A DNA stretch of 64,000 bases from Candidatus Pullichristensenella avicola (GTDB lineage Bacteria; Bacillota; Clostridia; Christensenellales; Aristaeellaceae), in assembly GCA_018711655.1 (NCBI GenBank), contig DVIA01000039.1, positions 22,447-86,446 on the forward strand, written 5' to 3'. Positions 26,661 through 35,007 of this stretch are shown here, one piece after another. Numbering within the stretch: the first letter of the stretch is position 1; every line of letters begins with the position of its first letter. The position numbers were made by a program, and so were the translations under genes. The notes under the pieces were generated by a model. The model was not told the origin of the DNA and searched no databases. It was given only the letters and a program-made list of their open reading frames with translations.

Positions 26661-26694
26661 AAAAAAGCCACGCAACTGCGAACAATTGCGTGGC
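26661..26694 (-). terminator. Terminator-like hairpin in the MATE leader (attenuator candidate)
   Basis: On the minus strand, GCCACGCAA pairs with TTGCGTGGC around a ten-base loop and is followed by TTTTTT. It lies between the predicted promoter and the start codon 32 bases further on, so it would stop transcription before the gene unless prevented. Confidence 0.6.
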
Positions 26695-26746
26695 GAAAAG
26701 AGTCTTGCGCGACTGGAAAAATCCACACGAGGTTTTAAACGTGCGC

Positions 26747-26773
26747 ATCATAACACGCGCGCGCCGTTGTCAA
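26747..26773 (-). promoter_or_regulatory. Promoter of the second MATE gene
   Basis: On the minus strand, TTGACA and TATGAT are separated by 15 bases, which is short but both boxes are good. Confidence 0.5.
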
Positions 26774-26866
26774 CCAAAATCGCGTCAAATATGCGTAAAA
26801 GGGATTCTGCCGCGGGTTTCTTCAAATATTCGCCAAAGCTACATCTGTTTTTTTCAAAGCGGACGC

Positions 26867-26895
26867 TTGACAAAGCGCCGGGAAAATGTTATAAT
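26867..26895 (+). promoter_or_regulatory. Promoter of the tRNA cluster
   Basis: Consensus TTGACA and TATAAT are separated by 17 bases, and the first tRNA begins 34 bases after the -10 box. This is among the strongest promoters in the window. Confidence 0.88.
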
Positions 26896-26928
26896 AGCTT
26901 ACGTCGCTTGCGAGGCATACGCTGCTGG

Positions 26929-27005
26929 CGGGGTGTAGCGCAGTTCGGTAGCGCACGTGCTTTGGGAGCATGGGGCCGCAGGTTCAAATCCTGTCACCCC
27001 GACCA
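26929..27005 (+). tRNA. tRNA-Pro(TGG)
   Basis: The acceptor CGGGGTG pairs with CACCCCG, the anticodon loop reads TTTGGGA (anticodon TGG), the T-loop is GGTTCAAATCC, and CCA is encoded. It is 77 bases long and first of a four-tRNA transcript. Confidence 0.95.
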
Positions 27006-27013
27006 TATTTTGC

Positions 27014-27088
27014 GACCTCTTGGTCAAGCGGTTAAGACACCGCCCTTTCACGGCGGTAACACGGGTTCGAGTCCCGTAGAGGTCGCCA
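27014..27088 (+). tRNA. tRNA-Glu(TTC)
   Basis: The acceptor GACCTCT pairs with AGAGGTC, then G and an encoded CCA. The anticodon loop CTTTCAC gives TTC. 75 bases. Confidence 0.94.
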
Positions 27089-27112
27089 TTTTTTATGCGT
27101 TTATCCGGTTCA

Positions 27113-27189
27113 GGGCCTTTAGCTCAGTTGGTTAGAGCAGTCGGCTCATAACCGATCGGTCCGGGGTTCAAGTCCCTGAAGGCCCACCA
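27113..27189 (+). tRNA. tRNA with CAT anticodon (elongator Met or lysidine-type Ile2)
   Basis: The acceptor GGGCCTT pairs with AAGGCCC and CCA is encoded. The anticodon loop CTCATAA is shared by elongator tRNA-Met and tRNA-Ile2, whose C34 is changed to lysidine. The body looks more like Ile2, but sequence alone does not settle it. Confidence 0.9.
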
Positions 27190-27198
27190 TAAGCGCTT

Positions 27199-27275
27199 GG
27201 TCCGGTAGTTCAGTTGGTTAGAATGCCAGCCTGTCACGCTGGAGGTCGAGGGTTCGAGCCCCTTCCGGATCGCCA
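27199..27275 (+). tRNA. tRNA-Asp(GTC)
   Basis: The acceptor GGTCCGG pairs with CCGGATC (one G-T pair), the anticodon loop CTGTCAC gives GTC, and CCA is encoded. A terminator follows after three bases. Confidence 0.95.
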
Positions 27276-27278
27276 AAC

Positions 27279-27307
27279 ACCTCTCGGGTGTCCGGGAGGT
27301 TTTTTTA
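27279..27307 (+). terminator. Terminator of the tRNA operon
   Basis: ACCTCTCGG pairs with CCGGGAGGT around a four-base loop, and seven T residues follow. Confidence 0.88.
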
Positions 27308-27335
27308 TTTCTGGAATATTCGGGGTGGGGTTGCG

Positions 27336-28730
27336 ATGCGGGAAACGGAACTGGCGCTCCGCCTGGCGGCGGAGGTCGCTCGCGAGGGCGGGCGCGTGTA
27401 TTACGTCGGCGGCTTTGTGCGCGACCGCCGCATGGGCGTCGAAACGAAGGATATCGACGTGGAGGTCTATGGCATAGCGCCCGCGCGCCTGCGGCAGATT
27501 CTCTCCGCGCTGGGCGATGTTTTGGAAAAGGGCGCGTCTTTCGGCGTGCTCACCCTGCGGCATACGAACCTGGACGTGGCCATGCCGCGCCGCGAATCGC
27601 GCACGGGCGAGCGGCATACGGATTTCGACGTGCGCGTAGACCCATATCTTTCCACGCGCGAAGCCAGCCGCCGCCGCGATTTTACCATCAACGCCATGCT
27701 GATGGACGTGCTTACCGGCGAGGTCCTCGATCCCTGGGGCGGGTTGCGCGATCTGGAGGCGGGCGTTTTGCGCCATGTCGCGGCCGATACGTTTCCGGAG
27801 GACGCGCTGCGCGTGTTCCGCGCCGCCCAGTTCGCCGCGCGCTTCGGTTTCGCGCTCGCGCCGGAGACGGTGGAATTGTGTCGCGGCATGGACGTGCGCG
27901 CGCTTTCGCGCGAGCGCGTGTTTGAAGAGATGTGCAAGGCGCTGCTTAAGGCGGAACAGCCCTCGGTCTTTTTTGATGCTCTGGAAAAAACAGACCATCT
28001 TCCGGAATTTTTCCCGGAGATCGACGCCCTGCGCGGCGTGGCGCAAAACCCCAGGTACCATCCCGAGGGCGACGTCTACCGTCATACCATGCTGGTGCTG
28101 GATCAGGCGGCGAAGCTGCGGCCGCGGGCGAAGGAGCCGCTGTTTTTCATGCTGGCGGCGCTGTGTCACGACCTGGGCAAGGCGAACGCCACGCGCGTGG
28201 AGGCGGACGGGCGCATCACCTCGCATATGCACGCCGTTACGGGCCAGCCGTTGGCCGAGCGGCAGATGCGCCGCCTGACCGACAACGCGCGGTTGATCCG
28301 CTATGTGACCGATATGGTGGCGAACCACATGCGCCCCAACGCCATGGCCATGAGCAATTCCAAAAAGAAAAAAACGCGCCTGCTGTTCGATGCTTCCGTG
28401 TGCCCGGAGGATCTGATCCTCCTGGCGCATGCCGACGCCGCGGGCACGCGCGGCCAGCCCTACGACGAGCGCCAGGAGCGCTTTTTGCTGGAACGCCTGG
28501 AGGACTGGCGGGAGGCCGCCGCAATGCCGATGGTGACCGGGCGCGACCTGATCGACGCCGGCCTTGCGCCGGGCGAGGACTTTCAGGAAATGCTTGCCCG
28601 CGCCCGCGAACTGCGCTTTGCGGGCATTACCCGGGAAAACGCCCTCAAACAGATCCTGGCCGAAAATGCGCAGAAGGCCGCGCTTTCCGCCGCGCGCAAA
28701 AGTGCGGAAGCCCCCCAAAATAAAGACTAA
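27336..28730 (+). CDS. cca: CCA-adding tRNA nucleotidyltransferase with HD domain
   Basis: This 464-residue enzyme builds or repairs the 3' CCA of tRNA. The nucleotidyltransferase head has VGGFVRDRRMG and the catalytic KDIDVEVYG, the neck has RRRDFTINAML and LRVFRAAQFAARFGF, and a C-terminal HD domain follows (YRHTMLVLD, ALCHDLGKAN, HAVTGQPLAERQ). The last part is class II architecture as in E. coli Cca-type enzymes. The start ATG at 27336 is preceded by a G-rich sequence. It lies just after the tRNA operon, and those tRNAs already encode CCA, so repair is the more likely local role. Confidence 0.92.
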   Translation: MRETELALRLAAEVAREGGRVYYVGGFVRDRRMGVETKDIDVEVYGIAPARLRQILSALGDVLEKGASFGVLTLRHTNLDVAMPRRESRTGERHTDFDVRVDPYLSTREASRRRDFTINAMLMDVLTGEVLDPWGGLRDLEAGVLRHVAADTFPEDALRVFRAAQFAARFGFALAPETVELCRGMDVRALSRERVFEEMCKALLKAEQPSVFFDALEKTDHLPEFFPEIDALRGVAQNPRYHPEGDVYRHTMLVLDQAAKLRPRAKEPLFFMLAALCHDLGKANATRVEADGRITSHMHAVTGQPLAERQMRRLTDNARLIRYVTDMVANHMRPNAMAMSNSKKKKTRLLFDASVCPEDLILLAHADAAGTRGQPYDERQERFLLERLEDWREAAAMPMVTGRDLIDAGLAPGEDFQEMLARARELRFAGITRENALKQILAENAQKAALSAARKSAEAPQNKD

Positions 28731-28807
28731 AGTTTGTTCGGAAAAGAGAAAACAGACCGAAGTCTAAAATGCGTTTCGCCGGTCAGGGGGCACAGAAGCG
28801 CCGGGAA

Positions 28808-29584
28808 AGCACGCCCGTGCGCATTCGGCGCGAGAGTTGTGCCGCTTTGACGTGCCCTATGGCGGCAATGGCGCGTCTGCACGCGCACGGCGCGAGGGGG
28901 GCGGAAGATAATGACAGACGGCGTGTCGGATAAGCGCGTCTGCACGTCCACGGCGTGAGGGCATTTTTCGGCGGCGGTTTCGGCAAGCGGATAAGCGCAT
29001 CTGCGCGCATACGGCGCGAGGGACGCATCGACGGAAACCGTGCCCTCAGCCCCGCCAGCGCGTCTGCGCGCGCACGGCGTGAGGCATTGACGAACAGCTT
29101 TCCGAAATAGATTTTGCCCAGCGCGTCTGCGCGCGCACGGCGTGAGGACCGCCATGTACGGAGGCAAGTTTGATGATATGCAGCGCGTCTGCACGCGCAC
29201 GGCGTGAGGAGGCAGCAGGCTGAGGATGAACCATAGAAAAATGTAGCGCGTCTACGCGCGTATGGCGCGAAGGCCCGACAACGAGCCGGGGAACACGACG
29301 CAGAAGAGCGCGTCTACGCGCGTATGGCGCGAAGGTATCGGAGATTTTTATCAGCGTCCCTGACGATGAGCGCGTCTACGCGCGTATGGCGCGAAGGGCG
29401 TCCGGATCGACGGCGAAGCCGAAATCCAGCCAGCGCGTCTACGCGCGTATGGCGCGAAGGAGGCCTTATCGGACGGTATGTCTATATTGACGTCAGCGCT
29501 TCTGCACGCATACGATGCGAAGGACACAAAATAGCGGCACTATCCTTGGGGAACCCGCGCGTCTGCGCGCCTACGGCGCGCGGG
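28808..29584. CRISPR. CRISPR array, 13 degenerate repeats of about 29 bases
   Basis: Repeats start at 28808, 28870, 28933, 28994, 29057, 29120, 29182, 29245, 29307, 29369, 29432, 29495 and 29556, giving a unit of 61-63 bases. The 12 intervening spacers of 32-34 bases are all different and less GC-rich than the genome. Four central repeats (29245-29460) are identical, beginning AGCGCGTCTACG and ending GGCGCGAAGG. Others vary, but mostly in pairs that keep a stem: CGCGC/GCGCG, CACGC/GCGTG or CGCAT/ATGCG around a 3-5-base loop. Unit size resembles class 1 (type I-E-like) arrays, but the repeat sequence is not one I recognise. No cas gene is in the window, so it is orphan here. Transcription direction is undetermined. 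Confidence 0.8.
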
Positions 29585-29626
29585 CGGAAGAGATGCGACC
29601 GGCTGCGCCGCATGCTTTTCCTGCCC

Positions 29627-29780
29627 AGCGGGGCCGCCGCGGGCAGGGAGCGAATGGATGCCGTATTTGAACGAGTGACGGTCGAGGACAGCGGGGCCGC
29701 CGCGGGCAGGGAGCGAATCCCGAATCCGTATTTCATGCCTCCATAACGTTAAAGGGTGCCGCCGCGGGCAGGGAGCGAAT
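29627..29780. CRISPR. Second short array with a different repeat (three repeats)
   Basis: Repeats start at 29627, 29690 and 29752. The first two are identical over 29 bases (AGCGGGGCCGCCGCGGGCAG, then a GGAGCGAAT end); the third is altered in its first six bases, as terminal repeats often are. Spacers are 34 and 33 bases and unrelated. It starts 42 bases after the last repeat of the larger array and shares its unit length but not its sequence. Confidence 0.65.
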
Positions 29781-29971
29781 GGCAGGGCGGCGGCACAGGC
29801 TCGCTTCCGGCGCGAAGCCGTTTCGCGCGGCGGGCAAACCACGCGCCGCGCTCCCTGCATGGCGCGGCCGTTCGCGCGGCAAAGCGGAGGCCTGCTTGCA
29901 TGGCGGGCGCCGCCTGCGCCGCGCCTTTTTCATGCCGGCGATGCAGGCGGCGAAGCGCCGGCTCGCGCCGG
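29781..29971. other. GC-rich spacer after the arrays
   Basis: About 190 bases with no gene. They hold the 3' end of the convergent riboflavin kinase transcript. A palindrome-rich run (CGCCGGCTCGCGCCGG near 29955) may act as its terminator. Confidence 0.4.
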
Positions 29972-30373
29972 TTATGGATGGTCCTGCCCTCCCTGTCCGC
30001 CTTCGCGGGCGAACCAGGCGCGGGCCTCCGCTTCGTCGCGGGCGATTTGCTCGCGCAGCGCGTCGGGGTTGGCAAAGCGCGTTTCCGGACGCAAAAAGCG
30101 CAGAAATTCCACGCGCACGCGCTGGCCGTAGATATCCTCGTCAAAATCGAAAATATGCGCCTCTACGGTCGCCGCGCCTTCGGGCAGGGTGGGGTGGAGG
30201 CCTTTGTTGAGCACGCATGGCAGCACGCGCCCGTCCGCAAGGAAAATGCGCGCCGCGTATACGCCGTTTTGCGCGGGCAATCGCCCGGGATCGTCCGGGC
30301 AAATGTTTGCCGTGGGGAAGCCGAGTTTGCGCCCGACGCGCTTGCCAGGCTGGATTTGACCGGCGAGAAGCAT
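29972..30373 (-). CDS. Stand-alone riboflavin kinase
   Basis: This 133-residue protein phosphorylates riboflavin to FMN. It has GRKLGFPTANI, the hallmark Thr/Asn site, then NGVYAARI, LNKGLHP and VEAHIFDFDEDIYGQRVRVEFLRFLR. In most bacteria this domain is the C-terminal half of bifunctional RibF. Here the FAD-synthetase (nucleotidyltransferase) half is absent, and AAGGAGGG precedes an ATG that starts exactly at the domain border. FAD would have to be made by another enzyme. It is single-gene, next to the CRISPR loci. Confidence 0.9.
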   Translation of the reverse strand: MLLAGQIQPGKRVGRKLGFPTANICPDDPGRLPAQNGVYAARIFLADGRVLPCVLNKGLHPTLPEGAATVEAHIFDFDEDIYGQRVRVEFLRFLRPETRFANPDALREQIARDEAEARAWFAREGGQGGQDHP

Positions 30374-30509
30374 GCGATATCCCTCCTTCAAGGCATACAG
30401 AAATTATACAGAAATTTCCCCGCGCGCGCAACCGTTTTGTCCCGGAAGGCGTCAAACACAGGCAGGGCCGCGCCGGGGGTTGCGCTTTCGTTAAAAAGCG
30501 CGGCGGGCC

Positions 30510-30539
30510 TTGACGAATCAGAGCGTTTGTGGCTATAAT
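30510..30539 (+). promoter_or_regulatory. Promoter of the peptidoglycan-binding protein gene
   Basis: TTGACG and TATAAT are separated by 18 bases, ending 35 bases before the GTG start. Confidence 0.7.
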
Positions 30540-30574
30540 TAGAATGTATAGTTACGCTTTAAGGGGGCGGTTTT

Positions 30575-31933
30575 GTGGATAACAGGGCGCGCGCGGCGAT
30601 GATTCGCAAAGTCGAGCGCAAGATCAAGGCCAAGTATCGCAAGCGGTGCGGCTGGTGTTTCCTCATCGCGTTGATCATTGGCCTGGTGCTCGGTTTCATC
30701 GCTTGCAAGCAGTGGTTTCCGACTCGGGTAGAGGTTCCGACGCCGGTGACGGCGACAAATCCGCCGCTGGCGGCTGACGCAAACGGCGGCGAGGACGAAC
30801 CCGGCGCCGTTGCGGAGCCGGTCGCGACGCCCGTCGTCACCCTGCCGCCGGCGACCGCTACGCCGACGCCCACGCCCGTGCCCACGCCCACGCCGATTCC
30901 GATGAACGAGTATTTCGGCCTTTCCTCGGAAGAAGTGGGCATCCAGCCCACGGCTACGCCGACGCCCACGCCCGTGCCGACAGCCGTTGCTACGCCGACG
31001 CCTGAAACGGACGACGCCAACCAGCTTCTTGCGCAAGTCATCGACCAGATTGGCACGCAGGACGCCGTGCCGAGCGCCGCGCCGACCGCCACGCAGGCAA
31101 ACGTGCTTCTGACCGTTACGCCTTCGCCGGACGATCAGGCGATTTCTACGCTGCCGACCCAGGGCGAACAGACGCAGCCGGCCGCGCAGGACGCCAATGC
31201 CAAGGGCAGCAAGGGCAATCCCTATCTGCTCGACGAGGTGTTCACCTTTGAAACCGAGGTCCTGCCCAACGGTTCGCCGCGCACCAACGTCGCCGACGCT
31301 ACATACGATACCGCGCAGATTTCCATTTCTCTCAACAACTATCTGACGCCGGAGTATTTTGCCTCGCGCTATTCCGACAAGTACAAGCTCACCGGCACCG
31401 AAGCTGGCGCGGAGATCACCTTCAGCGTGGACAGTTTCACCGGCGCGACGGCCATTATGCCGCAGAACGCCATCGACATTGCCTTTGAAAACGAGGCCGG
31501 CGCGCAAAACGACGGCTATCAGATCATGGACGCCGAAATTTCCGGCCTGTACGATATCACCGTAGAGGCTGGGCAGACCGTGCAGGTCTACAAGCGCTTT
31601 GCCTACGACGCGGCGGAGAATATGCAGTATATGGTCGTTTCCTACTATCAGGGCGGCCAGGAGCATACGGTGTATTTCAAACTGGATACCGCCGAACCGG
31701 AGATCGTCTATGACAGAATTACTTCCGGTTCCCGCGGCGACAACGTCAAGGCGTTGCAGGAGCGCCTGATCGAGCTTGGCTACCTGGACGACGGCGCCGA
31801 CGGCATCTTTGGCAGCAAGACCGGCAATGCCATTCGCGATGCGCAGGCGCAGGCCGGCATGACGGAGAACGGCGTTGCCGACAATGAGTTCCAGCAGTAT
31901 ATCTTCTCCGACGAAGCGCAGCCTGCTTCCTAA
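30575..31933 (+). CDS. Membrane-anchored protein with Thr/Pro linker and peptidoglycan-binding domain
   Basis: The product has 452 residues from a GTG. A basic N-terminus and one helix (CFLIALIIGLVLGFIACKQW) put the rest outside. A long Thr/Pro/Ala-rich region (repeated TATPTPTPVPTPTP) leads to a central beta-rich domain (about 210-365: FETEVLPNG, LTGTEAGAEITFSVDSFTGATA, VEAGQTVQVYKRF) that I cannot name. A C-terminal type 1 peptidoglycan-binding domain follows (DNVKALQERLIELGYLDDGADGIFG). It probably connects membrane and wall. The central domain could be a sensory or scaffolding unit. It is a single-gene transcript. Confidence 0.85.
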   Translation: MDNRARAAMIRKVERKIKAKYRKRCGWCFLIALIIGLVLGFIACKQWFPTRVEVPTPVTATNPPLAADANGGEDEPGAVAEPVATPVVTLPPATATPTPTPVPTPTPIPMNEYFGLSSEEVGIQPTATPTPTPVPTAVATPTPETDDANQLLAQVIDQIGTQDAVPSAAPTATQANVLLTVTPSPDDQAISTLPTQGEQTQPAAQDANAKGSKGNPYLLDEVFTFETEVLPNGSPRTNVADATYDTAQISISLNNYLTPEYFASRYSDKYKLTGTEAGAEITFSVDSFTGATAIMPQNAIDIAFENEAGAQNDGYQIMDAEISGLYDITVEAGQTVQVYKRFAYDAAENMQYMVVSYYQGGQEHTVYFKLDTAEPEIVYDRITSGSRGDNVKALQERLIELGYLDDGADGIFGSKTGNAIRDAQAQAGMTENGVADNEFQQYIFSDEAQPAS

Positions 31934-31944
31934 ACGACAGGCCA

Positions 31945-31978
31945 AAGCGCCCATCCGCATGCGGATGGGCGCTTTTTT
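31945..31978 (+). terminator. Terminator after the peptidoglycan-binding protein gene
   Basis: A nearly perfect palindrome (AAGCGCCCATCCGC and complement) is followed by six T residues. Confidence 0.93.
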
Positions 31979-32423
31979 ACGCGCCATCTTGCGGCAGGCA
32001 GGGTTCGGCCCGCCGCAGGAGGCGTTTTTGGAAACAATGCAGATACGAGGAAGCGCCATGGCTGGACTGAAGTCACATGCGCTGGCGGCGCTGCGAAACG
32101 CGAAGAAGGAGGCGTCCGGGGCCTTGCGCCTGCGCGCGGCAGCTTTTCGCCGCGGGACGGCCTTTCGGTTTTGCGGTCGTTTTCGCAAATGGACTGCCGG
32201 CGCGCAGTCGCGGCGTTTGCGCATGGCAAATGCCTGAGGGAATGTGCGCCGTGCAAACGTCCGCCTTGTTGCGGCCAGTGGGACGCGCCGATTGCCAGAG
32301 GCGATAGAGGCGACGCCGGCGCAGAAGCCACACAGTCAGGCAGAGGCGCGGATTCGAGGAATGCTGCCGGCGCGGGCGGCGCAAATCGAATGCCATCCCG
32401 CATGCGTCGTACCCCTGGGTTCG
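31979..32423. other. Gene-free GC-rich region
   Basis: No believable gene on either strand. It leads into two blocks of tandem repeats. Confidence 0.5.
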
Positions 32424-32720
32424 GCGCGCCGCGAAGGAAGGGGGAATGCGGGGGCGTTTTTGAAAAGGCAGATCATGGCGCATACGGCGAAGGCGGCCAT
32501 CGCGCGGCGGGCCAGGGCCGCGCAGGCGCGACGAACAGCGCGAAGCCAGACGGCGGCGCGCCGCGATGGAAGGGGGAATGAGAGGGTTTTTGAAAAGGCA
32601 AATCATGGCGCATGCGGCGAAGGCGGCCATCGCGCGGCGGGCCAGGGCCGCGCAGGCGCGACGAACAGCGTGAAGCCAGACGGCGACGCGCCGCGATGGA
32701 AGGGGGAATGCGGGGGCGTT
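32424..32720. repeat. 130-bp tandem repeat (about 2.3 copies)
   Basis: A unit running from GCGCGCCGCGATGGAAGGGG through TTTTTGAAAAGGCA and ATCATGGCGCAT to a GAAGCCAGACGGC end is present twice almost unchanged and once truncated near 32720. No frame yields a convincing protein. Confidence 0.8.
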
Positions 32721-32889
32721 TTTGCGCGAACGGACAGGCCCGGCGCCAGTCCGCAGGATACAATCATGATTGCTGACAGCATGCGAAATCGGATCATGGC
32801 GGGTTGGCGGCGATGCGCGTTCTGCATGGCCGCCGCGCATCAGATCTTTTGGGCGGCGATAGAAGCGCTAATCGCCATCTTTACGCAGT

Positions 32890-33260
32890 TTTCAACAACG
32901 CGCGCCCATCTGCCGGAAAAGCGTTTGACGCTTTCCGCAGTCGCCAGAGGCTTGCCGCGCCGCCCGGAAAAAACGCTATCCACCCTCCTCACGCAGCTTT
33001 CGGCAATGCGCGCCCATCTGCCGGAAAAGCGTTTGACGCTTCCACGGTCGCCAGAGGCTTGCCGCGCCGCCCAGAAGAGACGCTATCCACCCTCCTCACG
33101 CAGCTTTCGGCAACGCGCGCTCCCTGCCGGAAAAGCGTTTGACGCTTTCCACAGTCGCCAGAGGCTTGCCGCGCCGCCCCAGAAGAAGCGCCAATCGCTC
33201 TTCTCGCGCAGCTTTCGGCAATGCGTCACCTGCCGGAAAAGCGTTTGACCCCCTTTCCGG
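32890..33260. repeat. About 107-bp tandem repeat (four copies)
   Basis: The core TGCCGGAAAAGCGTTTGACG recurs at 32911, 33019, 33125 and 33231 (spacing 106-108), followed in each full copy by a CAGAGGCTTGCCGCGCCGCC block and a CGCAGCTTTCGGCAA block. Copies differ by about 5-10 percent and the last is partial. Non-coding in all frames I examined. Confidence 0.82.
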
Positions 33261-33407
33261 TCACGACAGGTTTTCCGCGCCCCCAATGCGGGTGCATTGC
33301 ACAATCAAACGCCGTCCCGTTTGTGGGACGGCGAAGGGCGAACGCCGTGGTTCGCGAAGCAAAGGGAAGATGGCGGGGGTTGGCCCGGGGAGCGGGGTTG
33401 CCGGCGG

Positions 33408-34097
33408 CTATGCGTCGGCGTCCGGACCGCCGGCGAGCGCGTAGGTGAGCGCCCACACGCATGCCGCGCCGGCCTCTTTGAGCGCCTGCGCGCAGACGGA
33501 CATGGTTGCGCCGGTGGTATAAACGTCGTCCACCAGCAAAATGCGCCGGGCGCGCACGTCGCCGGGCACGCCGACCGAGCCTTCGAGGTTGCTTCGCCGC
33601 TCCACGGGGCCGAGGCGCGCCTGCTGCCGCGTATTGCGCAGTTTGCAGAGCGCCCGCGCGTCGTGGGGAAGGTTCAGGCGCGCGGCGACGGCTGCGGAAA
33701 GCAGCGCCGCCTGATTGTATCCGCGCTTGCGCTCACGGCGCGGGTGCATGGGCGCGGGCGCCACCAGCACGTCTGGCGCGATGGGCAGGAGCGCGCAGGC
33801 GCGCGCCATGTCTTGCGCCATAAAATCGGCCAGCACGGTTACGGGGCCGTACTTCAGCGCGCGAACCAGTCCGGGCACGGGCCGTTCGTAGGCATAGGCG
33901 CAGGCCAGCGCGTCCAGCGGCGCCGCGTGCCGGTGCAGGACGTTGCCGCGCCACCGCGAAGCCAGGCGCGCGCGGCAGTCGGCGCACAGCCAGTCCCCGT
34001 CGCAGCCGGACAGGTCGCCGCAGCCCTGACAGGCGGCGGTTCGGGGAAAGATCAGGCGGTCCAGCGCCGTCGCCGCCCTTGCAAGCCCCTTAGCCAA
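33408..34097 (-). CDS. comF: ComF-family phosphoribosyltransferase-like protein
   Basis: The product has 229 residues. An N-terminal zinc-finger region (CQGCGD..CDGDWLCADC) precedes a phosphoribosyltransferase fold with the loop ILLVDDVYTTGATM. RGYNQA and RNTRQQARLGPVERRSN are characteristic of ComF. ComF takes part in DNA uptake. It is last in a minus-strand operon and overlaps the psuG gene by eight bases. Together with the ComEA-like gene at 17 kb it suggests competence potential. Confidence 0.9.
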   Translation of the reverse strand: MAKGLARAATALDRLIFPRTAACQGCGDLSGCDGDWLCADCRARLASRWRGNVLHRHAAPLDALACAYAYERPVPGLVRALKYGPVTVLADFMAQDMARACALLPIAPDVLVAPAPMHPRRERKRGYNQAALLSAAVAARLNLPHDARALCKLRNTRQQARLGPVERRSNLEGSVGVPGDVRARRILLVDDVYTTGATMSVCAQALKEAGAACVWALTYALAGGPDADA

Positions 34098-35007
34098 GCG
34101 CGCTCAGCGCCGCGGCGGTGCGGGCCGCCAGCGCCGCGTTGTTGTAGACCAGTTGGATGTTCGCGGCCAGGCTGTCGCCGCCGGTGATGTCCTTGATCTT
34201 CGCCAGCAGGAACGGCGTGGTCTGCTTGCCGTGGATGCCCAGGGCGCGCGCTTCTTCCACCGCGCGGGCGATCACGCCGTTGATTTCGGCGGGATCCATG
34301 GAGTATTCTTCGGGAATGGGGTTGGTCACCAGCATGCCGCCGCGAAGCCCCATTTCGCCCTTGACGTGGAAGGCGGCGGCCAGTTCCTCGGGCGTATCGA
34401 GGCGGTAATCCACCTTGAAGCCGCTGGTGCGCGTGTAGAAGGCGGGCAGTTCCTCGGTCTGGTAGCCGATGACCGGCACGCCCTTGGTTTCGAGGTATTC
34501 CAGCGTCAGCCCCAGGTCGAGAATGGATTTTGCGCCCGCGCACACGACCATCACCGGCGTCATGGCCAGTTCTTCCAGGTCGGCGGAAATATCCATGGTC
34601 GTTTCCGCGCCGCGGTGTACGCCGCCCACGCCGCCGGTGGCGAAAACGCGAATGCCGGCCATGGCGGCAATGATCATCGTCGTAGCCACGGTGGTGGCGC
34701 CATCCATGCCCCGGGAGACGACCACGGGCAGATCGCGACGGGAGACTTTGGTGACGGCGTAGCCCGCCTTGCCGAGATGTTCGATCTCCTCCCTGGCCAG
34801 TCCGGCCTTGAGACGGCCGCCGAGGATGGCGATGGTGGCGGGAACGGCGCCGTTTTCGCGCACGATCCTTTCCACGTTGAGCGCCGTTTCCACGTTCTGC
34901 GGGTAGGGCATGCCGTGCGAGATGATCGTCGATTCCAGGGCCACGACGGGTTTGCCTTCGTCCAGCGCCTTGCGCACTTCCGGCGCGATATCCAGATATT
35001 GATTCAT
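34090..35007 (-). CDS. psuG: Pseudouridine-5'-phosphate glycosidase
   Basis: This 305-residue enzyme splits pseudouridine 5'-phosphate into uracil and ribose-5-phosphate, using a lysine and Mn2+. Family motifs: VALESTIISHGMPYP, ATIAILGGRLKAGL, FATGGVGGVHRGAE, VVCAGAKSILD and LVTNPIPEEY. Length is normal. Its start overlaps the stop of the PfkB-family kinase gene (ATGA), giving the pair that converts pseudouridine to usable products. Confidence 0.95.
   Translation of the reverse strand: MNQYLDIAPEVRKALDEGKPVVALESTIISHGMPYPQNVETALNVERIVRENGAVPATIAILGGRLKAGLAREEIEHLGKAGYAVTKVSRRDLPVVVSRGMDGATTVATTMIIAAMAGIRVFATGGVGGVHRGAETTMDISADLEELAMTPVMVVCAGAKSILDLGLTLEYLETKGVPVIGYQTEELPAFYTRTSGFKVDYRLDTPEELAAAFHVKGEMGLRGGMLVTNPIPEEYSMDPAEINGVIARAVEEARALGIHGKQTTPFLLAKIKDITGGDSLAANIQLVYNNAALAARTAAALSALG

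Noticed and set aside
26661..26694. Hairpin read as a plus-strand terminator
   Set aside because: No T run follows on the plus strand; the U run is on the minus strand, inside the MATE leader.
28727..29540. Several small open frames inside the CRISPR array
   Set aside because: They follow the repeat period and cross spacers; the array structure explains them.
32244..33248. Open frame of 334 residues across the tandem repeats
   Set aside because: It merely reads through non-coding repeats; residues are Arg/Ala-rich and not conserved between copies.
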